Of a stretch of 10,741 nt of DNA, positions 6,315 to 10,741 are shown one piece after another. The translations under genes and the position numbers were made by a program. This DNA is from CAZYJD01 sp964647785 (GTDB lineage Bacteria; Bacteroidota; Bacteroidia; NS11-12g; UBA9320). The stretch lies in the NCBI GenBank assembly GCA_964647785.1, contig CAZYJD010000070.1, positions 1 to 10,741 of the forward strand, given 5' to 3'. Numbering within the stretch: the first letter of the stretch is position 1; each line of letters begins with the position of its first letter. The notes beneath the pieces are model-generated. The model was not told where the DNA came from. It searched no databases and worked only from the letters and a program-made list of their open reading frames with translations.

Positions 6315-8267
6315 TCAGACGTCGATGTTGGCGTATTTGGCATTTGCCTCGATGAATTCTCGGCGTGGGCCAACTTCGTCACCCATGAGCATTGAAAACA
6401 CATGGTCAGCTTCGGCGGCACTCTCAAGGGTCACTTGTTTGAGGGTTCTTCTCTCAGGATCCATGGTGGTTTCCCATAGTTGTTCGGCATTCATTTCTCC
6501 GAGACCCTTGTAACGCTGCACGTTTACACTTTCAGGTTTTTCACCACCGATGCGCTTGATTTCTGCGTCGCGTTGATCATCCGTCCAGCAATAAACAACC
6601 TCTCTACCTTTTCTTACTTGGTACAAGGGCGGTGTTGCAATGTACAAGTAGCCCGATTCAATCAACTTTTTCATATACCTGAAGAATAGGGTAAGAATGA
6701 GGGTCCTGATATGCGAACCATCCACATCAGCATCCGTCATGATGATGATTTTGTGGTAACGCAGTTTAACGGTATTCAGTTCTTTATCATCTTCTTCTGT
6801 ACCAATGGTCACACCCAGTGCCGTAAACATATTTTTGATCTCTTCATTGTCGTAGATTTTGTGTTCCAAAGCCTTTTCGACATTCAGTATCTTTCCTCGA
6901 AGTGGCATGATGGCTTGAAATTTACGATCGCGGCCTTGCTTTGCCGTTCCTCCCGCTGAGTCTCCCTCAACCAGGTAAATTTCACATTGCGCAGGATCTT
7001 TTTCAGAACAATCGCTCAGCTTACCCGGCAAACCGGCACCGCTCATGGCGCCTTTGCGCTGCACCATTTCACGGGCTTTTCTCGCCGCATGACGGGCTTG
7101 GGCCGCCAGTACTACCTTATTGATGATGATCTTGGCCTGGGCAGGATTTTCCTCCAGATAATGTCCGAGTATTTCCCCAACACAAGTATCTACCGCACCA
7201 CTTACCTCTGAATTCCCAAGCTTGGTTTTGGTCTGTCCCTCAAACTGAGGTTCAGCAACCTTTACACTGATTACACCGGTAAGTCCTTCCCTGAAGTCGT
7301 CTCCATTGATTTCGAACTTGAGCTTTTCCAGCATGCCCGATTTATCTGCATAGGTTTTAAGTGTTCTTGTAAGTGCCCTTCTAAAACCCGCCACATGGGT
7401 TCCACCCTCTATGGTGTTGATGTTGTTTACATAGGAATGCAGGTTTTCTGCATACCCACTGTTGTACTGAAAGGCCACTTCTACAGGGACTCCTCCTTTT
7501 TCTCCTTCTACGTATATGGCTTCGGGAATGATTTTGTCCCTGGTATTGTCGAGGTACGTTACGAATTCCTTGAGTCCGCCTTCTGAATAAAAGTGCTCAG
7601 ACTTAAAGCTGCCGTCTTCATTGCTTTCTCTTTCATCTGTTATTGTCAGATGGATGCCTTTGTTCAGAAAAGAAAGCTCGCGCAAACGAGAAGCCAGCGT
7701 GTCATATTTGTATTCAGTTGCCTGAAAAATGGTATCGTCAGGCCAGAATGTTACGATGGTTCCTGTAATATCGGTATCCCCAATCAGTTCAACTCCCGTT
7801 TGTGGTTTTCCTTTGGCGTAAACCTGTTTGTGAATCTTGCCGTTGCGGTGCACCACAGCTTCCAAACGATTGCTCAGTGCGTTTACACAAGAAACCCCCA
7901 CCCCGTGCAAACCTCCCGATACTTTGTAAGTGTCTTTGTCGAACTTTCCTCCGGCGTGAAGCACGGTCATTACCACCTCCAGGGCCGACCTCTTTTCTTT
8001 CTGATGCATATCGGTGGGAATGCCCCGACCATCATCTTTTACCGTAATTGAATTGTCTGGGTGAATGGTGACAAAAATATTGGAACAATAACCGGCCAAT
8101 GCCTCGTCAATGCTGTTATCAACCACCTCATATACAAGATGATGCAAGCCTTTGGGGCCAACATCTCCAATGTACATCGCCGGGCGCTTACGCACCGCCT
8201 CCAGTCCTTCGAGCACCTGTATGTTATCCGCTCCGTAATTGTTTTGATTGGTATTTCCTTCGCTCAT
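6315..8267 (-). CDS. gyrB: DNA gyrase subunit B
   Basis: ATPase subunit of DNA gyrase; with GyrA (not in this window) it introduces negative supercoils. The 650-residue product has the GHKL ATPase fold: EGLEAVRKRPAMYIG (20-34), HHLVYEVVDN with catalytic Glu47 and Asn51, DDGRGIP, and the glycine-rich GGLHGVGVS (118-126). The transducer lysine is Lys349 in QTKTKLGNSEV. The TOPRIM domain has EGDSAGG (Glu434) and DADVDG with metal-binding Asp512 and Asp514. PLRGKILNVEKA (455-466) belongs to the drug-sensitivity region. The tail, QRYKGLGEMNAEQLWET to ANIDV, is typical of GyrB and not ParE. There is no large insertion of the kind found in gamma-proteobacterial GyrB. The start at 8267 gives a normal short polar leader. 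It follows ansA on the same strand after 135 bases and probably has its own promoter. Confidence 0.97.
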   Translation of the reverse strand: MSEGNTNQNNYGADNIQVLEGLEAVRKRPAMYIGDVGPKGLHHLVYEVVDNSIDEALAGYCSNIFVTIHPDNSITVKDDGRGIPTDMHQKEKRSALEVVMTVLHAGGKFDKDTYKVSGGLHGVGVSCVNALSNRLEAVVHRNGKIHKQVYAKGKPQTGVELIGDTDITGTIVTFWPDDTIFQATEYKYDTLASRLRELSFLNKGIHLTITDERESNEDGSFKSEHFYSEGGLKEFVTYLDNTRDKIIPEAIYVEGEKGGVPVEVAFQYNSGYAENLHSYVNNINTIEGGTHVAGFRRALTRTLKTYADKSGMLEKLKFEINGDDFREGLTGVISVKVAEPQFEGQTKTKLGNSEVSGAVDTCVGEILGHYLEENPAQAKIIINKVVLAAQARHAARKAREMVQRKGAMSGAGLPGKLSDCSEKDPAQCEIYLVEGDSAGGTAKQGRDRKFQAIMPLRGKILNVEKALEHKIYDNEEIKNMFTALGVTIGTEEDDKELNTVKLRYHKIIIMTDADVDGSHIRTLILTLFFRYMKKLIESGYLYIATPPLYQVRKGREVVYCWTDDQRDAEIKRIGGEKPESVNVQRYKGLGEMNAEQLWETTMDPERRTLKQVTLESAAEADHVFSMLMGDEVGPRREFIEANAKYANIDV

Positions 8268-8329
8268 TTCATTATATCAATAGGTAAAAATACATAGAGC
8301 AGAGGCCTTTTGCCTGATAATGTGGCGAA

Positions 8330-8348
8330 TGTTATGCACAAAATAACA
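8330..8348. other. inverted repeat with an embedded DnaA-box-like 9-mer, upstream of gyrB
   Basis: The 135-base gap between ansA and gyrB contains the perfect inverted repeat TGTTAT-GCACAAA-ATAACA. Its left part includes TTATGCACA (8332-8340), which fits the classical DnaA-box consensus TTATnCACA. I see only one such box here, so this is not evidence of an origin. It could be a DnaA or other regulator site for gyrB, or chance. Confidence 0.25.
8339..8346 (-). promoter_or_regulatory. possible -7 promoter element for gyrB
   Basis: TTATTTTG on the minus strand differs from TAnnTTTG at one fixed position and lies 71 bases before the gyrB ATG. A TTG occurs 24 bases upstream (8371-8373), just outside the usual 17-23 spacing. 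The element overlaps the inverted repeat at 8330-8348. I see no clear terminator for ansA in this gap. Confidence 0.22.
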
Positions 8349-8402
8349 GGTGGAATGTTGATTATCTATGCAAGGTGGAAACGCTTTTTAATCAGTTGAA
8401 AA

Positions 8403-9482
8403 TCAGTCGTTAGTGAAGGTGTTTTCGACCGTCATTTCGCCCCTTAGATTTTGTCGAAGCATCATGCTTCGTTCTTCGCTCTTTGCTTCTCCCAGCACCC
8501 ACATCATTTTGGTCAATGCGGCTTCATTGGTGAGGTCGTGACCGGAGATAACTCCCATTTCATCAAGCGGCTGACTGGCTGCATACTTTCCTTGTTTTAC
8601 CCCTCCCTCGTAACACTGGGTAATGTTGAGAATGATGGTCCCCCTTCTTCTTGCTTCTTCCAGAACATTTAAAAATGCTTTATCGCAGGGTATATTCCCC
8701 GCCCCATAGGTCTTTAAAATAACCCCTTCGGTTTCCGGATCATCAATTAGTTTTTCTAGGATCTCGGGTCGGAACCCGGGAAACAGACCGATGTCGACCA
8801 CCCGATTGTTCAACTGGGGGTGAACCTGAAGTTCGGAACCTGATTCAGGCCAAAGGTTGGCATGATGGATGCGTATGCGATCTTCTAAAGATGCCAGCAA
8901 GGGGAAATTCGGTGATTCAAATCCTTCGAGATCGTTGGTGGAGAATTTGGTGGCGCGGTTGGCTCTCAGCAGGCGATCGTTGAAGCAGATGCACACTTCT
9001 GGTATGCTTCGCAAATCAAAGGCATCGTAGGCGGCCAGATGAATGCTGTTGCTGAGGTTGTTCAAGGCATCGGTTCTGGGATGACTGATCGGCAACTGTG
9101 AGCCGGTGAACACCACTGGTTTGGATAAATTTTCCAACATGAAACTCAGTGCACTTGCGGTGTAGGCCATGGTGTCGGTGCCGTGTATCACCACAAATCC
9201 GTCGTAAGCATCGTAATTCTCCTGAATGATGGAGGCTAATTTCTGCCAATGATCAATTTGTATTTGACTGCTGTCAATGGGTCGATCGAATGACAAGAAG
9301 TCGATTGCGATGTGTTTTATTTTTCTAAAGAACCCTTCCTGATGGATGGCCGGCATGTATTTTTGCATGCTTTGGAAGTCGCCCGGAATGAGAGGCGATT
9401 TTTCATCCAGATGATTTGCCGGGGTCATACCAATGGTACCTCCGGTATAAATGATGAGAATGCTCACGGGCTGTGGACTCAT
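8403..9482 (-). CDS. ansA: type I (cytoplasmic) L-asparaginase
   Basis: Hydrolyses L-asparagine to L-aspartate and ammonia. The 359-residue product has no signal peptide, which argues for the cytoplasmic type I enzyme over the periplasmic type II. The N-terminal catalytic motif IIYTGGTIGM supplies nucleophile Thr16. The second motif VVIHGTDTMAYTAS gives Thr102 and Asp103, and RATKFS gives Lys179, so the Thr-Thr-Asp-Lys set is complete. VVFTGSQLPI (123-132) and GVILKTYGAGNIP (253-265) are further family signatures. It is about 20 residues longer than E. coli AnsA (338), mostly at the C-terminal end. Its ATG overlaps the pyrB stop by four bases (ATGA), implying translational coupling. A glutaminase-asparaginase fold used for another amide cannot be excluded, but the context with aspartate carbamoyltransferase fits aspartate supply. 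Confidence 0.92.
   Translation of the reverse strand: MSPQPVSILIIYTGGTIGMTPANHLDEKSPLIPGDFQSMQKYMPAIHQEGFFRKIKHIAIDFLSFDRPIDSSQIQIDHWQKLASIIQENYDAYDGFVVIHGTDTMAYTASALSFMLENLSKPVVFTGSQLPISHPRTDALNNLSNSIHLAAYDAFDLRSIPEVCICFNDRLLRANRATKFSTNDLEGFESPNFPLLASLEDRIRIHHANLWPESGSELQVHPQLNNRVVDIGLFPGFRPEILEKLIDDPETEGVILKTYGAGNIPCDKAFLNVLEEARRRGTIILNITQCYEGGVKQGKYAASQPLDEMGVISGHDLTNEAALTKMMWVLGEAKSEERSMMLRQNLRGEMTVENTFTND
9479..9482 (-). other. ATGA stop/start overlap, pyrB to ansA
   Basis: On the minus strand the ansA ATG (9482-9480) overlaps the pyrB TGA (9481-9479). This geometry normally lets ribosomes terminate and re-start on one mRNA, and it fixes the ansA start codon. Confidence 0.9.
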
Positions 9483-10408
9483 GAAGTTTTCTTTCCGGCC
9501 AGCAGATACAATATAGCCATGCGAATGGCCACCCCGTTTTCTACCTGATTTAAGATGATCGAATGGTCCGAATCGGCAACTTCGGTGGTGATTTCTACCC
9601 CTCGATTGATGGGGCCGGGGTGCATGATGGTGAGTTCTTTATCCAGTTTTTTGAGGCGATCCATCGTTAAGCCGTATTGCATGTGGTACTCCCTCAGCGA
9701 AGGGAAATATTTGATGTCCTGTCGTTCCATTTGAATGCGTAACATATTGGCAACATCACACCACTGCAAGGCTTCATCCAAATTGGTGTATACCTTTACA
9801 CCTGTGGAAGAAATGTACTTGGGAAGCAGGGTGGGAGGGCCACATACGGCAACTTCTGCTCCCATTTTCTGAAGACAATAAATATTGCTTAGGGCCACCC
9901 TTGAATGCAAAATGTCTCCAACAATCACCACTTTCTTCCCTTGGAGCGCTCCTTTTTTCTCCCGTATGGAGTAAGCATCTAGTAAGGCTTGTGTTGGATG
10001 TTCATGGGTTCCATCACCGGCATTGATGATTTGAGCTTTTACGTTATTCGACAGGAATACACTTGCACCCGGTGCAGGGTGGCGCATAACCACCATATCC
10101 ACCTTCATGCTTAAGATGTTGTTAACGGTATCAATGAGGGTTTCTCCTTTGGAAACTGATGAACTGGAAGATGAAAAATTTACCACATCGGCGCTGAGGC
10201 GCTTTTCTGCCAATTCAAAGCTGATTCTCGTTCGGGTCGAATTTTCGAAAAATACATTGGCAATGGTCACATCTCTGAGTGAAGGTACTTTTTTAATGGG
10301 CCTGTTGATGATTTGCTTAAAATTATCGGCCGTCTCAAAGATCAGATGGATGTCTGCTTCGCTCAGTTCTTTGATTCCCAATAGATGATTTACACTCAAT
10401 TCACTCAT
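9479..10408 (-). CDS. pyrB: aspartate carbamoyltransferase catalytic subunit
   Basis: Joins carbamoyl phosphate and L-aspartate to form N-carbamoyl-L-aspartate, the first committed step of pyrimidine synthesis, in the cytosol. The 309-residue product is full length. The carbamoyl-phosphate site FFENSTRTRISFE (53-65) is followed by a serine-rich loop with SVSKGET (84-90), where Lys87 corresponds to the loop that reaches into the neighbouring active site. HPAPGAS (110-116), GDGTHEHPTQALLD (131-144) and the aspartate-binding MHPGPINRGVEI near the C-terminus are all present, which distinguishes it from ornithine transcarbamylase. No pyrI regulatory subunit is adjacent, so feedback is more likely at the expression level through PyrR. 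Its ATG overlaps the pyrR stop and its stop overlaps the ansA start. Confidence 0.96.
   Translation of the reverse strand: MSELSVNHLLGIKELSEADIHLIFETADNFKQIINRPIKKVPSLRDVTIANVFFENSTRTRISFELAEKRLSADVVNFSSSSSSVSKGETLIDTVNNILSMKVDMVVMRHPAPGASVFLSNNVKAQIINAGDGTHEHPTQALLDAYSIREKKGALQGKKVVIVGDILHSRVALSNIYCLQKMGAEVAVCGPPTLLPKYISSTGVKVYTNLDEALQWCDVANMLRIQMERQDIKYFPSLREYHMQYGLTMDRLKKLDKELTIMHPGPINRGVEITTEVADSDHSIILNQVENGVAIRMAILYLLAGKKTS
10405..10408 (-). other. ATGA stop/start overlap, pyrR to pyrB
   Basis: On the minus strand the pyrB ATG (10408-10406) overlaps the pyrR TGA (10407-10405). It is the same arrangement as at the pyrB-ansA junction, so all three genes form one coupled unit. Confidence 0.9.
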
Positions 10409-10741
10409 GCTTCAGGGCTGATTATCCAAACTTGGTCTTGCTCATTATCTTCTTCGGCCCATGCCACTTTTACCCGATCATTCATGCGCGAATCAATCAC
10501 AGCCCCGCAATAGTCTGGTTGTATGGGCAATTCCCGATTGTATCTTCGGTCAATCAATACCATGAGTTCAGTGCCAGAAGGACGCCCAAAATCACCCAGT
10601 GCATTCAATGCACTTCGAACAGATCTGCCAGTATACAATACATCATCAATGAGAATGACCTTCTTTTCTTCGACTTCAAAATTCAAAAGCATGCTGTTGG
10701 GCAAAAGGGGCTTTTCAGTTCTCCGATAGTCATCTCTGTAG
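10405..10741 (-). CDS. pyrR: PyrR pyrimidine operon regulator / uracil phosphoribosyltransferase, N-terminus beyond window
   Basis: PyrR proteins bind pyr mRNA when UMP or UTP is plentiful and attenuate the operon; many also convert uracil and PRPP to UMP. The 111 residues present cover the C-terminal two thirds of an expected ~180. They begin at YRDDYRRTE, which is typical of PyrR. The PRPP-binding loop follows as VILIDDVLYTGRSVRSAL, then LIDRRYNRELPIQPDYCG, a PyrR-specific stretch. The frame is open to the window edge, so internal TTG or ATG codons near 10692-10704 are not the start. It is the first visible gene of pyrR-pyrB-ansA. Any PyrR-binding leader or attenuator would lie upstream, outside the window. 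Confidence 0.94.
   Translation of the reverse strand, partial: YRDDYRRTEKPLLPNSMLLNFEVEEKKVILIDDVLYTGRSVRSALNALGDFGRPSGTELMVLIDRRYNRELPIQPDYCGAVIDSRMNDRVKVAWAEEDNEQDQVWIISPEA

Noticed and set aside
7593..8051. Plus-strand 152-residue ORF
   Set aside because: It is antisense to the gyrB ATPase domain, which is fully explained by the minus-strand reading.
8268..8402. Replication origin at the gyrB upstream gap
   Set aside because: There is only one DnaA-box-like 9-mer, no cluster of boxes, no extended AT-rich unwinding region, and no dnaA nearby.
1..10741. Novel defence, mobile or biosynthetic system
   Set aside because: Every substantial reading frame but one is a recognised core or transport gene. 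The remaining lipoprotein stands alone. No repeats, integrases, toxins or nucleases are seen.

Overview
The window looks like ordinary chromosomal DNA from a member of the Bacteroidota, probably near Flavobacteriales and possibly from a draft or metagenome-assembled genome. Three things suggest this: Bacteroidota-like versions of Lon, GyrB, PfkA and PyrR/PyrB; genes without Shine-Dalgarno sequences that start in A-rich leaders; and a -7 element of the Bacteroidota type (TAnnTTTG) before the lipoprotein gene. The taxonomic placement is an inference. Coding density is high and no gene-free stretch exceeds about 140 bases. I see no RNA genes, insertion sequences, CRISPR arrays, prophage or defence genes.

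Layout. At 1-2296 (minus) is lon, complete at its N-terminus and cut off by the window start about 50 residues before its expected end. At 2382-4273 (minus) is a 13-helix-type sodium:solute symporter. A 100-base run of N (3659-3758) interrupts it, flanked by an exact 55-base duplication. Collapsing the gap plus one copy restores a single 578-residue reading frame, so this is a scaffolding artefact and not a broken gene. A divergent intergenic region follows. A plus-strand pair comes next: an uncharacterised Ig-like lipoprotein (4390-5256) that ends at a strong intrinsic terminator (5277-5305), then pfkA (5338-6306). PfkA converges on gyrB (6315-8267, minus) with only 8 bases between the stop codons. 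Upstream of gyrB, and on the same strand, is pyrR-pyrB-ansA (10741 to 8403), in which both gene junctions are ATGA stop/start overlaps. The pyrR start lies beyond the window.

How the genes fit together. Most are housekeeping: protein quality control (Lon), solute import, committed glycolysis (PfkA), chromosome supercoiling (GyrB) and the first step of pyrimidine synthesis with its regulator (PyrB, PyrR). The one metabolic idea worth noting is that a cytoplasmic L-asparaginase, which makes L-aspartate, appears translationally coupled to aspartate carbamoyltransferase, which consumes L-aspartate. I found no convincing undescribed system. The best leads are that operon arrangement, an Asp-to-Asn change in the PfkA nucleotide/Mg site, the orphan lipoprotein, and the assembly error in the symporter.
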